A stretch of DNA of 64,000 nt from Pedobacter kyungheensis (GCF_000812965.1 NZ_JSYN01000006.1:1-64000), one strand, 5' to 3'; counted from the stretch's first letter, positions 25,802 to 35,824 are shown. A program made the numbers and translations. The notes: generated by a model from the letters alone, not told the origin.

Positions 25802-27373
25802 ATGAAATCAGCAGGCAATTCTAAAAAAATCGGTTGGGCAAAACACCAAAAAAGATGGTTCGGTAAATGGCACCTTTATTTGGGTATTATTGCAGGTGCA
25901 ATAGTGGCTTTTGTGGGCGTTACAGGCAGTATTCTTGTTTTTCAGGATGAAATTGACCGGGCTTTAAACCCAAATTTGTTTGAAGTTATTGCTCAAAAGC
26001 AAAAAATGCCGGTCGAAGAGATTGTGCCCATCATTAAAAAGAACTACCCTAAGCTAAAAATCGACTACCTGATGCTGAATAACTTCAAAAACCCCAATGA
26101 AGCTTACAGTGTTTTGGATCTGAAAAGTGGTGAGGAAACTTTTATTAATCCTTATACCGGAAAGATAGGTGGCAAAAGAATCCACACCAGTTCTTTTATC
26201 CATGTGGTTACCGAATTGCACAGAACCTTATTAATCCCGGTTGCGGGCCGTTACATTTGCGGACTGGCTTCGCTTTGCCTTTTAATTTTAACCATTTCGG
26301 GCCTGCGTTTATGGTTGCCCAAGAAATGGAAACAACTTAAATCGGTACTTACGGTAAGGTTTAGCGGTTCATTTAAACGTCAAAATTACGACTGGCACAA
26401 TTCGCTTGGTTTTTACTCCTCGCCTATTGTGGCCATACTGAGCCTAACGGGTTTTTGTATTACCTTTTCTACACTTGTTATTCCTTTCCTTTTCCTGTTG
26501 AATGGAAAATCCCCGCAAGGTGTAGCCAAGTTATTAGGTGCAAAATCGGCCTGGCATGCACAGGCTGTACCCTCGCCGCTTAGTGCGATTACAGCCGCAG
26601 ATAAAGAAAAAATGCCCAATGCCCATATCGGCGGAATTGCTTTTCCTACAGACAAAACAGGCACTTACCGTTTAGATATGCTAAGCGGCGACCTCCCTAA
26701 AGTAGGTAAAAGGGAAATGCTGATTGTTGATCAGTATACCGCTAAAACCTTACTGAATAGCCGCAGCGATTTCCCGAATGTGGGCAATGCTTACCTCAGC
26801 TGGCTCACGCCTATCCACTACGGTAGCTTTGGTGGCCGGCCGACACAAGTTATTGCCATTATTGCCGGATTGATGCCACTGGCACTTTTTATTACGGGTT
26901 TTATTATCTGGTGGCCTCGCTATAAAAAACAAAAAAGAGGCAAAAAGAAGAAAACGACTAAAGCAGCTTTGAATGAAACATCAGAAACTCCGGTATCTGA
27001 AAAAGAATTAAAACCAGCAAAAATCAAAACACCGCTCCCAAAGTTGGGCAGATATTTCGTGGCGAATTTTAAAGTGGGCTTTAAATATGCAACTGTTATT
27101 TTGCTTGTAAGTTTTATAATGGGCGCACTTTATGGCTTGCCCTCGGGCATTATAATCCAGCCAGCTGTTTTCGTAGTCGCCTTTAGCGCAGTTATGGTAT
27201 GCCTTAATTTTATATGTGCATTACTAGCCGAGCTTTTCAATCTCCTGTTTTTATTGCCATTTAAAAAGGGCAGTCATAGGCTAACCCGTTATTTTGCACT
27301 ATCGGCCGCATTTTTGGTTTGTTACCTGGCTGTTTATATGGTATTGTTGAATACAGGTATGGAGATTTTCTAA
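25802..27373 (+). CDS. PepSY-domain membrane protein (siderophore/iron-uptake associated family)
   Basis: A 523-residue inner-membrane protein of the PepSY-associated TM family. Helix 1 (about 25-47) is preceded by GKWHLYLG; a periplasmic PepSY region lies about 60-115; helices follow at about 143-165 (with ELHRTLL before it), 200-230 (DWHNSLGFYSSP) and 345-370 (IHYGSFGGRPTQV before it). The conserved His residues beside the helices could bind heme, and relatives often accompany TonB-dependent ferric-siderophore receptors. A Lys-rich cytoplasmic loop (about 372-415) is followed by three further helices, an extension beyond the core. No receptor gene adjoins, so the role in iron reduction or uptake is by family only. 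Confidence 0.8.
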   Translation: MKSAGNSKKIGWAKHQKRWFGKWHLYLGIIAGAIVAFVGVTGSILVFQDEIDRALNPNLFEVIAQKQKMPVEEIVPIIKKNYPKLKIDYLMLNNFKNPNEAYSVLDLKSGEETFINPYTGKIGGKRIHTSSFIHVVTELHRTLLIPVAGRYICGLASLCLLILTISGLRLWLPKKWKQLKSVLTVRFSGSFKRQNYDWHNSLGFYSSPIVAILSLTGFCITFSTLVIPFLFLLNGKSPQGVAKLLGAKSAWHAQAVPSPLSAITAADKEKMPNAHIGGIAFPTDKTGTYRLDMLSGDLPKVGKREMLIVDQYTAKTLLNSRSDFPNVGNAYLSWLTPIHYGSFGGRPTQVIAIIAGLMPLALFITGFIIWWPRYKKQKRGKKKKTTKAALNETSETPVSEKELKPAKIKTPLPKLGRYFVANFKVGFKYATVILLVSFIMGALYGLPSGIIIQPAVFVVAFSAVMVCLNFICALLAELFNLLFLLPFKKGSHRLTRYFALSAAFLVCYLAVYMVLLNTGMEIF

Positions 27374-27711
27374 AATATTTCCATAATCTGAAAATAGGGT
27401 TGTAACATCACTTCTTAACAAAACGACATCTGGCTTGCGATTGTCGGGGATTCATAGCGCGATAAACATTAAGGCGATTCAATACCTCGATATAATTCTA
27501 CCTATTCCATCTGTTCGGTCCTGTACGCCAAACTGTTCGATAACGAACACCATAGCAACCCAACTACACACTTAAATAACTGATTATAAGCAAAATAATC
27601 AGAAATAATTGTTTTGGCACTTCCTTCGTTAACATGCTGTCAAGCGATACGAATGCAAAAAGAAACAGCAGCTCGGTTATCGGATAAACATTTATTAAAT
27701 AAAATTAAGTT
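27374..27711. other. Gene-free spacer with a small palindrome
   Basis: No coding frame seen. The only structure is CTGATTAT (27580-27587) facing ATAATCAG (27595-27602) around a 7-base loop, a perfect 8-base inverted repeat that could be an operator or a short stem. Confidence 0.5.
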
Positions 27712-28269
27712 ATGAAACGTTACCTCAAAACCCAAATTGCACTATTACTTATCATTTTATTACTGATACCTCTTTGCCCAACTCTTGCCAATGCTAAATT
27801 GCATAAGCCCATAAAAACCGGTAGGATTTCCCCTTTCAGAAAAATTTTAATAAAAGGAAATATTGAAGTGCTCCTGATCCAGAAACCTGGCCTTAACATT
27901 TCTTACACTGATGACAATGAGGGAAACGCTCTGGTAACACAACAGGGAGAAATACTTTCGATTACGGGCACCAGTACCACACGCTGCAAAATACGTGTTT
28001 ATGTGAATGAGCTTTACAGAATAGAGGCCAGCGAAAATGCTATTGTAAAAACAGATGGAATTTTATCACTCAAATACCTCCAAATCATCTTAAAGGGAAA
28101 CTCAAGTGCCGATATCAATACAACCAGTCAGCAGCTTTATACAGCCATTCACGATAAGTCTAAATTATACCTAAAGGGAAATACCGATACCCATTTTCTT
28201 TTTATGGATAAAACCCCAAGCCTCACCTTTGATCAGTTTGCGGTATTACGCACTCAGCTCATTGAATAA
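27712..28269 (+). CDS. Small secreted protein with GIN/DUF2807-like beta repeats
   Basis: A 185-residue protein with a signal peptide (MKRYLKTQIALLLIILLLIP, ending TLANA). The mature part has the alternating short beta-strand pattern of the putative auto-transporter adhesin head GIN domain (DUF2807): FRKILIKGNIEVLLIQ, then IRVYVNELYRIEASENA and LQIILKGNSSADI. It is shorter than usual for that family and lacks the later repeats, so it may be a truncated or minimal version. Function is unknown; location is the periplasm or the outer surface. It has its own terminator and no operon partners. Confidence 0.6.
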   Translation: MKRYLKTQIALLLIILLLIPLCPTLANAKLHKPIKTGRISPFRKILIKGNIEVLLIQKPGLNISYTDDNEGNALVTQQGEILSITGTSTTRCKIRVYVNELYRIEASENAIVKTDGILSLKYLQIILKGNSSADINTTSQQLYTAIHDKSKLYLKGNTDTHFLFMDKTPSLTFDQFAVLRTQLIE

Positions 28270-28284
28270 TAAATTAATAACAAA

Positions 28285-28309
28285 AAGGCCTGGGAAATAT
28301 CCAGGCCTC
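28285..28309. terminator. Bidirectional terminator between convergent genes
   Basis: AAGGCCTGG and CCAGGCCTC form a GC-rich stem around a 7-base loop, with A-run and T-rich flanks, between the GIN-like gene and the convergent DUF1080 gene. Confidence 0.88.
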
Positions 28310-28319
28310 TTATTGGCAA

Positions 28320-29294
28320 TTATTTAGCAGGAGTAATCACAATCTTCCTGTATTCAATCGGCATGTGGTCGCCCTGCAGGTAAATTGGTCCAGGTTCTCC
28401 CTCATTGCTATCTAAAGCCCCTCCTGTAATACCCGGAATTTCCTGATTACTGATGATGGTTTTACCATTGGCCACTACTGTCACCAGGCGACCTACAAGG
28501 GTAATATCATAGCTCTGCCATTCATCAGGGCCTAACGTAGCCATTTCATTGGCTGCCAGAAATCCGTAAACCCCACCGAAGAGTACACTGTTTGGATGTG
28601 CATCTTTCTTGCTGTCTTCAATCTGCACTTCATAACGGCCTCTTAAATACACACCACTATTTCCTCCTTTAGGATACCGGAACTCGACATGAAGCTTGAA
28701 ATCATTGTATTTCTGTTCGGTAATCAGATTTGAACCTGCTTTAGGACTGGTTAAAATACCATCTTTTACGATCCATTGATTTTGACCACTGGCTTTCCAG
28801 CCGGTTAGATCCTTACCATTAAACAGGTTTACAGCCTTACCCCATGCCGGAGCAGTAGTTCTTTTTAAATACGGTGCTTTAACACCTTTCCAGCTATATT
28901 TTTTACCGTCACATTCAGTCATTGTTCCGCTGATTCCAGCATCGGTTAATTCGCCTTCCATAACCAAATTTGCAGTTCCACTCTCCCACTGTGGCGGAAT
29001 TTCGAACCTGAAACTTTTGCCATCAAACTTTACTTCCGATACCGGGCGGGCACTGCCAGCTACAGATACAAAGTAACCTACTAAAGTTTTGGTGCCAGAT
29101 AGTTTAACCTCGAGCCATGATGGCGCCTGTCTACCATTAACATCAACGGTTATATCCCAGCGGCCAATAAGGGCAGCGGGCTCGGCAACCAAACGATTAT
29201 AATCAGCTTTAACCGGTGCTGAAGCAAATGTTTTTTCAGATAGACCTGCAATTAAGAGGCAACCTAAACCAAGCAAACAGATTTTTTTTCTCAT
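28320..29294 (-). CDS. DUF1080 (3-keto-disaccharide hydrolase family) secreted protein
   Basis: A 324-residue protein with a signal peptide (MRKKICLLGLGCLLIAGLSE, cleavage near FASA). Residues about 40-140 form a beta domain starting IGRWDITVDVNGR. Residues about 150-324 are the concanavalin-like DUF1080 domain (FNGKDLTGW, GGNSGVYLRGRYEVQIED, then a Trp-Gln-x-Tyr-Asp-Ile motif). DUF1080 proteins of Bacteroidota bind or hydrolyse oxidised glycosides in the periplasm. The start is the ATG at 29294; a TTG at 29315 would precede the signal peptide by seven residues. Confidence 0.83.
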   Translation of the reverse strand: MRKKICLLGLGCLLIAGLSEKTFASAPVKADYNRLVAEPAALIGRWDITVDVNGRQAPSWLEVKLSGTKTLVGYFVSVAGSARPVSEVKFDGKSFRFEIPPQWESGTANLVMEGELTDAGISGTMTECDGKKYSWKGVKAPYLKRTTAPAWGKAVNLFNGKDLTGWKASGQNQWIVKDGILTSPKAGSNLITEQKYNDFKLHVEFRYPKGGNSGVYLRGRYEVQIEDSKKDAHPNSVLFGGVYGFLAANEMATLGPDEWQSYDITLVGRLVTVVANGKTIISNQEIPGITGGALDSNEGEPGPIYLQGDHMPIEYRKIVITPAK

Positions 29295-29419
29295 AAGTGT
29301 AATTTCATTTATCAAGCAGTGCTTTTTATCTGCATCCTGCTATCTTTTTTTGTTAGGATAATTTAAGAAAGGTATAACTTATTTTCTTTTGCAGCAAACA
29401 CATATTACGTGCAGATATG

Positions 29420-29456
29420 AAAAGGCCCTTGCAAATTAATCTGCAAGGGCCTTATT
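29420..29456. terminator. Terminator after pgk
   Basis: AAAAGGCCCTTGCA and TGCAAGGGCCTT form a perfect 12-base stem with an AATTAATC loop, 20 bases after the pgk stop. Confidence 0.92.
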
Positions 29457-29474
29457 AATATTGATCTTTATGAA

Positions 29475-30668
29475 TTATCCATTAATGGCTTTAACGCCAG
29501 GCAATTCTTTACCTTCCATATATTCTAATAAAGCACCACCACCTGTAGACACATAGCTTACTTCATCTTCCAAACCGAATTTCGCAATAGCCGCAGCCGA
29601 ATCGCCACCTCCGATTAATGAAAACGCACCATTATCTTTAGTTGCAGCCACTACCGCATCGGCAACAGCTTTGGTACCCACCTGAAAGCTTTCCATTTCG
29701 AAAACACCCATCGGACCATTCCACAATAAGGTTTTAGAGTTTTTGATTACATCCTGAAATAATTCAGCAGTTTTTGGACCGATATCTAATCCCATCCAAT
29801 CAGCCGGGATATGGCCCGCAGCCACATCTTGTTTAGCAGCATCGTTGGCAAATTTATCTGCAATTACGGTATCAATCGGTAAAATCAGATTTACACCTTT
29901 AGCTTTTGCTTTTTCAAGGAGCTCTAAAGAAAGTGCTTGCTTATCGGCCTCTAATAACGAAGTACCAATTTCTCCACCTTGTGCTTTGGCAAAAGTATAA
30001 GCCATACCACCGCCAATAATCAGGTTATCAACCTTCTCTAACAATTTCTCGATCAAAAGAATCTTGTCTGATACTTTAGCACCACCCATAATAGCAGTAA
30101 AGGGTCTTTCAGCGTGGTTTAAGATTTTTTCAGCATTTTCAACTTCCGATGCCATTAAGTAACCGAAGTATTTTGCATCAGGAAAAAACTGCGCAATAAT
30201 CGATGTAGAAGCGTGTGCACGGTGTGCAGTACCAAAAGCATCGTTTACATAAACATCGCCCAATTTCGATAATTTTTCGGCAAAAGCTACATCACCTTTT
30301 TCTTCTTCTTTGTAGAAACGCAGGTTTTCAAGCAATAAAACCTCACCTGGTTTTAAAGCAGCAGCCTGGGTTGCCGCGCTCTCGCCAATGCAATCATCAG
30401 CAAATTTAACCTCAACACCGGTTAAAGAAGAAAGATCAGCTAAGATATGTTTTAAAGAATATTTATCAGTTGGTCCATCTTTCGGACGGCCCAGGTGCGA
30501 CATTAAAATCACTGCGCCACCATCTTTTAATATTTTGCTGATGGTTGGTAATGCAGCCCTGATCCTTTTATCGTCGGTAATTTTAAATTCATCATCCAAA
30601 GGCACGTTAAAATCTACCCTGATTAATGCTTTTTTATCTTTAAAGTCAAACTGGTCAATGGTGTTCAT
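29475..30668 (-). CDS. pgk: Phosphoglycerate kinase
   Basis: A 397-residue glycolytic enzyme that converts 1,3-bisphosphoglycerate and ADP to 3-phosphoglycerate and ATP. The N-terminal [12 protein letters not shown], the substrate site [29 protein letters not shown], the [12 protein letters not shown] hinge segment and the nucleotide loop [13 protein letters not shown] are all in place. Length is normal. It lies 2 bases downstream of an acetyltransferase gene, so the two form a small operon that ends at the terminator at 29420-29456. Confidence 0.97.
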   Translation of the reverse strand: MNTIDQFDFKDKKALIRVDFNVPLDDEFKITDDKRIRAALPTISKILKDGGAVILMSHLGRPKDGPTDKYSLKHILADLSSLTGVEVKFADDCIGESAATQAAALKPGEVLLLENLRFYKEEEKGDVAFAEKLSKLGDVYVNDAFGTAHRAHASTSIIAQFFPDAKYFGYLMASEVENAEKILNHAERPFTAIMGGAKVSDKILLIEKLLEKVDNLIIGGGMAYTFAKAQGGEIGTSLLEADKQALSLELLEKAKAKGVNLILPIDTVIADKFANDAAKQDVAAGHIPADWMGLDIGPKTAELFQDVIKNSKTLLWNGPMGVFEMESFQVGTKAVADAVVAATKDNGAFSLIGGGDSAAAIAKFGLEDEVSYVSTGGGALLEYMEGKELPGVKAING

Positions 30669-30670
30669 GT

Positions 30671-31111
30671 TTAATTATTTTGATTTAAGTTTAATTTCAT
30701 TTCGTAATGGAAACCGATACCCGGGATATCGAATTCGGGCGATTCGGTAGTAAAGCCAATCTTTTTGTAAAATGCTGCTGCCGTAGAGCGTGCATTGCAC
30801 CACAAATAATCGGTTTTATATTCTTTTAAGTATTCGATAGCAAAGTTAACCAGCGCCGCGCCATATCCCCTGCCTCCGGCATCGGGATGTGTGGCCATTC
30901 CACGTAACTGATAACCTTCACCTTCTTCAGGAAAGAAGTCGTTGCGCATAAAAGTGGCTATTGACTTAATTTCTCCGTCTGCCCAAAAACCCAGGTGAAA
31001 AGTATCGTAGGCATCATCGCCTTCAAAAACACATTCTTGTAAGGGTTTGCCATTGCGTAAAACGAGGCTTCTTAAAGGCAGAACTTCTTCGGGAAGAATA
31101 AATTTGACCAT
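30671..31111 (-). CDS. GNAT-family N-acetyltransferase
   Basis: A 146-residue GNAT enzyme. The acetyl-CoA-binding loop is [17 protein letters not shown], and the C-terminal FYKKIGF motif follows. The substrate is unknown. I use the ATG at 31111 ([18 protein letters not shown]); a TTG at 31126 is less likely. Only 2 bases separate it from pgk, which suggests joint transcription, though no functional tie to glycolysis is evident. Confidence 0.82.
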   Translation of the reverse strand: MVKFILPEEVLPLRSLVLRNGKPLQECVFEGDDAYDTFHLGFWADGEIKSIATFMRNDFFPEEGEGYQLRGMATHPDAGGRGYGAALVNFAIEYLKEYKTDYLWCNARSTAAAFYKKIGFTTESPEFDIPGIGFHYEMKLNLNQNN

Positions 31112-31319
31112 ATTTATTAGCAACAATTTAGCGCTAACTAACCATATATTGCGATATGGAAGCTCCGCTCAGGTTTGCAAAGTTAACAAAGCAATTGAAA
31201 CACGGTTATAATATCAAGCATAAAGTTTTAACATTTTCGTGGTAAATTCGGTTATTGACCCAAACAAACCACATCCAAACATTTGGTTAAAACTGGATGC
31301 CTTATTTATGACTGGCGCA

Positions 31320-32708
31320 TTAATTGGCTTCCAATTTTGGAAGGGATTTCCACCAAGCCAGTAACTTATCTTTTAAACCGCTTGCAATCTTAGACTCGCT
31401 GGCAGCCAAATTAGTGGTCTCCTTTTTATCCTTAACGATGTTATACAGCTGCATATCAGTGTTGTTACTGTTCATCAGCAATTTCCAATCTCCTTCCCGG
31501 ATAGCAAGATTTGGGCTTTTATCAACCGCACGGGGATATTTATAAGCAATATCATTCCGCCCATATTCCCAAAATATCTCCTTATTCCTTGATGAGGGTT
31601 TTCCCATCAAAACCGAACTCCTGTCCATACCGTCGCCCTGATAGCTCTGAGGCAAACTAATGCCGGCCATTTTACTTAAAGAAGGCAAAAGATCCGTAGC
31701 TGTTACTATAGATAGATTGTCAGTTTTACCTTTGGCAATGTGCCCGGGCCAGCTGATGAGAAAAGGCATACAAATACCTCCCTCGTACAGCGAAAGTTTA
31801 GATCCCCTCAAGCCTGCTGCCCTGCTTCCTTTAAAACTCGGCAGCGGCCCGTTATCACTGGTAAAAATAACAATTGTATTCTGATCTATCCCGAGTGCTT
31901 TCAGCCCATCCAAAAGCCGCCCGATTTGCTTATCGTATTCTTTCAGTACCAGTTTAAAGGCAGCTTCTTCTTCAGGATTCATCGGATATTGACCTGTATA
32001 TTCAGCTTCCTTTCTCGGCACCCAGGGTGTATGCACATCATCGGGCCAAAGGTTTACAAAACAAGGCTGGTTTTGATGTGCTTTTAAGAAGGCAAGGGTT
32101 TTATCTACAAAATACTTTGTGCGGTCGTAACGTTTAATGCTATCCTTGTCTGACCAGATCCAGTTGGTAGCGGTAATTGCCGGATCGGGATCGGGGCTTT
32201 CGTAAGTACTGGCATGCGCATCGTAACCATATTGATCAAAGCCTGGTGCATTTTTAACATCGCGACCGCCCCCCAGATGCCATTTACCAAAATGACCTGT
32301 TGCGTAGCCCGCATCTTTAAAAAACCTGGCCATACTTGGGGCTTTGGGATCGAGGAAATCGGCTTGTTCAGCGTCTTTATTGTGTTTCTTATTGTCGAGG
32401 TAAGTACAAAAATTCCATCTGCCCGGGTACATACCGGTAAGCATCCCCGCACGTGATGGCGAGCAGATAGGTGCCGCACTGTAATACTGGGTAAGCTTTA
32501 AGCCATTGGCCGCAATCCGATCGATATTAGGGGTGGGTACAAATTTACCACCAAAAGTGCCCACATCACTAAAGCCCATGTCGTCGGTTAAAATAATAAT
32601 TACGTTGGGTGCCTTTGTTTTGGTTATCTTTTTCTGGGCATTTGCATTTAAGGTGCTTGTTAAAATCAAAATTGCCAACCATGCAAAGGTTATGGGCTCT
32701 TTATTCAT
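31320..32708 (-). CDS. Secreted S1-family sulfatase (arylsulfatase A-like)
   Basis: A 462-residue sulfatase. The signal peptide ends ...TLNANAQ. The metal site is TDDMGFSDVG (41-50) and the formylglycine site is CSPSRAG with Cys82, so maturation by a sulfatase-modifying enzyme is needed. HFGKWHLGG, DVHTPW and FTSDNGPLPSFKGS supply the other active-site residues. Such enzymes take sulfate from glycans (host, algal or heparin-like); the target cannot be told from sequence. ATG at 32708 chosen; a TTG at 32765 would put 19 residues before the signal peptide. No glycan-use genes adjoin directly, though the GH20 and DUF1080 genes are within 10 kb. Confidence 0.9.
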   Translation of the reverse strand: MNKEPITFAWLAILILTSTLNANAQKKITKTKAPNVIIILTDDMGFSDVGTFGGKFVPTPNIDRIAANGLKLTQYYSAAPICSPSRAGMLTGMYPGRWNFCTYLDNKKHNKDAEQADFLDPKAPSMARFFKDAGYATGHFGKWHLGGGRDVKNAPGFDQYGYDAHASTYESPDPDPAITATNWIWSDKDSIKRYDRTKYFVDKTLAFLKAHQNQPCFVNLWPDDVHTPWVPRKEAEYTGQYPMNPEEEAAFKLVLKEYDKQIGRLLDGLKALGIDQNTIVIFTSDNGPLPSFKGSRAAGLRGSKLSLYEGGICMPFLISWPGHIAKGKTDNLSIVTATDLLPSLSKMAGISLPQSYQGDGMDRSSVLMGKPSSRNKEIFWEYGRNDIAYKYPRAVDKSPNLAIREGDWKLLMNSNNTDMQLYNIVKDKKETTNLAASESKIASGLKDKLLAWWKSLPKLEAN

Positions 32709-32873
32709 GTTTTTGGTATTTAGTTTCAGTAGATTAACCAAATATAAACTTCTGATATTAACCAAAATGTAATGAATTGGATAGATTAAGACTGCTGAAA
32801 AAGAAACGATACTGTTAATTAAAACAGAATACCTTTAACGGTTGTTCATTAATTGTTGGCGAGAAAACAAAGT

Positions 32874-33260
32874 ATGATAAAAGCAAGAAACATCCAAACG
32901 GCGGCGAAACTACTACTGGGCGCAGGCTTAATTGTAGCAGGAACCGGTCATTTAACTTTTGCACGAAAAGCCTTTCAGGCGCAGGTGCCTGATTGGGTGC
33001 CACTGCAAAAAGATGACACAGTAGTTTACTCTGGCCTGGTCGAAATTGCGTTGGGTGGCGCCATGCTACTGGCGCCGAAAAGACATGAAACGCTGGTTGG
33101 TAAAATTGCGGCAGGCCTGTTTATCGCTGTTTTTCCCGGAAATATTTCGCAGTATACCCATAAAAGAAGTGCCTTTGGCTTGAATACCGATACGAAGAGA
33201 TTTTTGCGCCTGTTTTTTCAGCCGGTACTGGTATACTGGGCGTTAAAATCGACAGATTAA
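32874..33260 (+). CDS. DoxX-like small membrane protein
   Basis: A 128-residue protein with four hydrophobic segments (about 12-30, 52-72, 80-98 and 110-126) and the pattern GAGLIVAGTGHLTFARKAFQ and VEIALGGAMLL seen in DoxX/DoxD-like membrane proteins. The role is uncertain; related proteins have been tied to redox stress. ATG at 32874; the frame is open to a TTG at 32853. It has no operon partner. Confidence 0.65.
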   Translation: MIKARNIQTAAKLLLGAGLIVAGTGHLTFARKAFQAQVPDWVPLQKDDTVVYSGLVEIALGGAMLLAPKRHETLVGKIAAGLFIAVFPGNISQYTHKRSAFGLNTDTKRFLRLFFQPVLVYWALKSTD

Positions 33261-33270
33261 TAAGCAAGTA

Positions 33271-33489
33271 AAATTTATCAGCTTAGACAATTCAGTACAT
33301 TTAGGAAATTAGCCATATGGGAAGATAATATGTGATGTATAGTTATCAAATAATTTACCACCTTAGACAACTAAGCACACCTGAGCATTTGGTAAGACGA
33401 AAAATCTCCTGCCTGCTCCTGAAATAACCGTAGCGAATAAGCGGTCAATAATTTACCACCACAGACACCTAAGCACACCAGGTATTTGG
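33271..33489. repeat. Three diverged intergenic repeats
   Basis: Copies of about 42 bases: TAATTTACCACCTTAGACAA at 33351 and TAATTTACCACCACAGACAC at 33449, each followed by CTAAGCACACC and, after a few bases, a CATTTGG or TATTTGG end. A more diverged copy is at 33271-33305. Copies 2 and 3 are 98 bases apart, the same period as the repeat at 12225-12434, and both families carry an ACCAC-x-x-AG core. No coding frame runs through them. Confidence 0.7.
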
Positions 33490-33509
33490 ACAAAACCAGA
33501 TTAAGAAGA

Positions 33510-34505
33510 TCAGTTTTTTTGCAACAAGTTTATTTTTTTTACCACATCAATTAAACGGCTGCTATAACCATATTCGTTATCGTACCAGCCTACCACTTTA
33601 ACCATATCGCCTACAATAGAAGTAAGCAGTGCATCGAATACACAGGAATGAGGATTATCGATAATATCAATCGAAACAATAGGATCTTCGGTATATTGTA
33701 CCAGGCCTTTAAGCTCATTTTCTGCAGCCTTTTTAAAAGCCGTATTAATTTCCTTAATAGTTGTCTTTTTCTTTAAAAGGCAGGTAAAATCGGTAAGCGA
33801 TCCGTTTAAAACCGGCACCCTGATTCCGGCACCTCCCAAACGGCCATCCAGTTCAGGAAAAATATGCGTAATGGCTTTAGCCGCACCCGTTGTAGTTGGG
33901 ATAATTGACGAAGAAGCTGCCCTGGCCCTTCTTAAATCTTTGTGGTTGGCATCGTGCAGGTTCTGATCGCCTGTCATAGAGTGGATTGTAGTAATATAGC
34001 CCTCTTCTACTCCCCAGTTATCGTTCAGAATCTTAATCATGGGTGCAATGTTATTGGTGGTACAACTTGCATTAGAAAGTACCGGACTACTCAAATCAAT
34101 CTGATCGTCGTTAACCCCCAGTACGACCATTGGAATATCATCAGCTGCCGGGGCAGAAATTAATACTTGTTTGGCACCTGAGGCAATGTGTTTTTCGGCT
34201 GAAGAACGGGTTAAATTTCTGCCGGTGCAATCAATCACCAGATCAACCCTCAATGCCGACCAAGGCAATTCATCGGCATCTTTAATGGCAAAAACCGGGA
34301 TAGAAAGGTTATCGATTACCAGTGCATCGGGTTTAGCCGAAACATTACCTGCAAAAACCCCATGAACGGTATCATATTTAAACAGGTGCGCCATTGTTTT
34401 GGCATCTGCCAGATCGTTAACCGCTACTACTTCAAAGCCCTCGGCCAATGCCAAACGTAAAAATGTTCTTCCTATTCTACCAAAACCATTTATTGCCAAC
34501 CTCAT
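33510..34505 (-). CDS. gap: Glyceraldehyde-3-phosphate dehydrogenase, type I
   Basis: A 331-residue NAD-dependent enzyme of glycolysis. NINGFGRIGR-type Rossmann motif is at 5-13, Asp31 at the NAD ribose position points to NAD rather than NADP, and the catalytic SNASCTTNNIAPM has Cys148; the partner His is in TTIHSMTGDQ. WYDNEYGYS at the end is intact. It stands alone, 3 kb from pgk and separated by other genes. Confidence 0.95.
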   Translation of the reverse strand: MRLAINGFGRIGRTFLRLALAEGFEVVAVNDLADAKTMAHLFKYDTVHGVFAGNVSAKPDALVIDNLSIPVFAIKDADELPWSALRVDLVIDCTGRNLTRSSAEKHIASGAKQVLISAPAADDIPMVVLGVNDDQIDLSSPVLSNASCTTNNIAPMIKILNDNWGVEEGYITTIHSMTGDQNLHDANHKDLRRARAASSSIIPTTTGAAKAITHIFPELDGRLGGAGIRVPVLNGSLTDFTCLLKKKTTIKEINTAFKKAAENELKGLVQYTEDPIVSIDIIDNPHSCVFDALLTSIVGDMVKVVGWYDNEYGYSSRLIDVVKKINLLQKN

Positions 34506-34617
34506 GTTATCAAAAATTAGAGCGCAAAATTAGTATTAATTTATGAATTGAACAGGATGATATCATAAGATGGAAATGGGATGATGAAAGCTACTTTGTG
34601 GTATAAACAGACAGTTG

Positions 34618-35718
34618 TTAAGCTTTAGATTTTCGGAACAAACTTAAGGTAAGCAGTCCGTTAAAGACAGCGCAAATGCCTATAATGAGGCAAATGAGTA
34701 CAAAGTTACCCAACCTTTGCAGGGCAATGGTAGCGACCAGAATAACGATATTAAGCGCTAATGAAGCAAGTACAATCCAGTTTGGTTTTAAGCCAAGCCG
34801 TTCTAAACGGTGGTGAATGTGGTTGCGATCTCCTTTAAAAGGCGAAGAACCTTTTAAAATGCGGATGCAAAACACCCTTAACGAATCGAATATTGGCACA
34901 ATAAGTATAGCAACCGCAATAGCAGGTGCAGAATAAAAGGCCGGATGATTGTTACCGGTAAACTTATTAAGTTCAATGAATTTGATGGCCAAAGCAGCAG
35001 AAATTAACCCGATAATCAATGCACCGGTATCGCCCATAAAAATCCGGGCCGGAAACCAGTTATATTTTAAAAAACCCGCAATGGCCCCTGCCAGAGCAAA
35101 AGCAATAAAGGAGTAGGCAATCTGCCCCATGCTGGCGAACAATATACCAAATACCAGGCTTGTTAATATCCCAATTGCGCCCGCCAGCCCATCAATGCCA
35201 TCAATTAAATTAAAGGCGTTATTTAAGAAGATAATCAGCGCGATGGAGAAAAGGCTACCCCATAAAGGAGGCATATCGCCCACATTCAATACCCCATATA
35301 AACTGGTTAGCCTAAATGCGCCAAAAAACACCAGAATAAAAGCTACCACAATTTGCAGAATAAACTTGGTGCTGGTATTGGTGCCATATACATCATCTTT
35401 TAAGCCCAAGGCAGCAAGGATGATACAGGATGCAATAACAAAATTGGCTTCTTTGAAATTAATAATTGCAGAGAAAAGCAAAATTGAAACGGTAAAACTA
35501 CCTACAATAGCCAGCCCTCCTAAACGCGAAATGTTGTGCTTATGGGTTTTGCGGTGTAAGTCATTTTTATCAAAAAGCCCATATTTTAACGAAGTATAAA
35601 TTACACTGGGCACACTTAAAATTACAGCCGAAAACGCCAGAATAAATATGGCGCTGTAAAAATAAGCGGGATTAGCGTGCAGTATATCTTTAAGCAAAAC
35701 GGGATGAATTATGATCAA
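34618..35718 (-). CDS. Undecaprenyl-phosphate N-acetylhexosamine-1-phosphate transferase (WecA/TagO family)
   Basis: A 366-residue polytopic membrane enzyme of the MraY/WecA superfamily. DDVYGTNTSTKF (catalytic DD), NLIDGIDGLAGAIG and ARIFMGDTGALIIG are conserved in order, and the cytosolic HIHHRLERLG loop is the WecA/TagO sugar-binding signature. It would start a surface glycan by moving a sugar phosphate to undecaprenyl phosphate. A TTG at 35718 gives the full first helix; there is no ATG nearby. It lies at the left end of the polysaccharide locus on the opposite strand from most of it. Confidence 0.85.
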   Translation of the reverse strand: MIIIHPVLLKDILHANPAYFYSAIFILAFSAVILSVPSVIYTSLKYGLFDKNDLHRKTHKHNISRLGGLAIVGSFTVSILLFSAIINFKEANFVIASCIILAALGLKDDVYGTNTSTKFILQIVVAFILVFFGAFRLTSLYGVLNVGDMPPLWGSLFSIALIIFLNNAFNLIDGIDGLAGAIGILTSLVFGILFASMGQIAYSFIAFALAGAIAGFLKYNWFPARIFMGDTGALIIGLISAALAIKFIELNKFTGNNHPAFYSAPAIAVAILIVPIFDSLRVFCIRILKGSSPFKGDRNHIHHRLERLGLKPNWIVLASLALNIVILVATIALQRLGNFVLICLIIGICAVFNGLLTLSLFRKSKA

Positions 35719-35824
35719 ATGTAGGAAAATTTGCAGAATGAACTACATTAGTAACAAGCTATTAACATGACATAGATCAAGCATTTTGAAGAAAAGACAT
35801 GATCAGACTCTACTCTTTTTAAGC

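Noticed and set aside
34618..35718. Second MraY for peptidoglycan
   Set aside because: The HIHHRLERLG loop and the glycan-locus position fit WecA/TagO-type initiators, and a true MraY is at 15379-16626.
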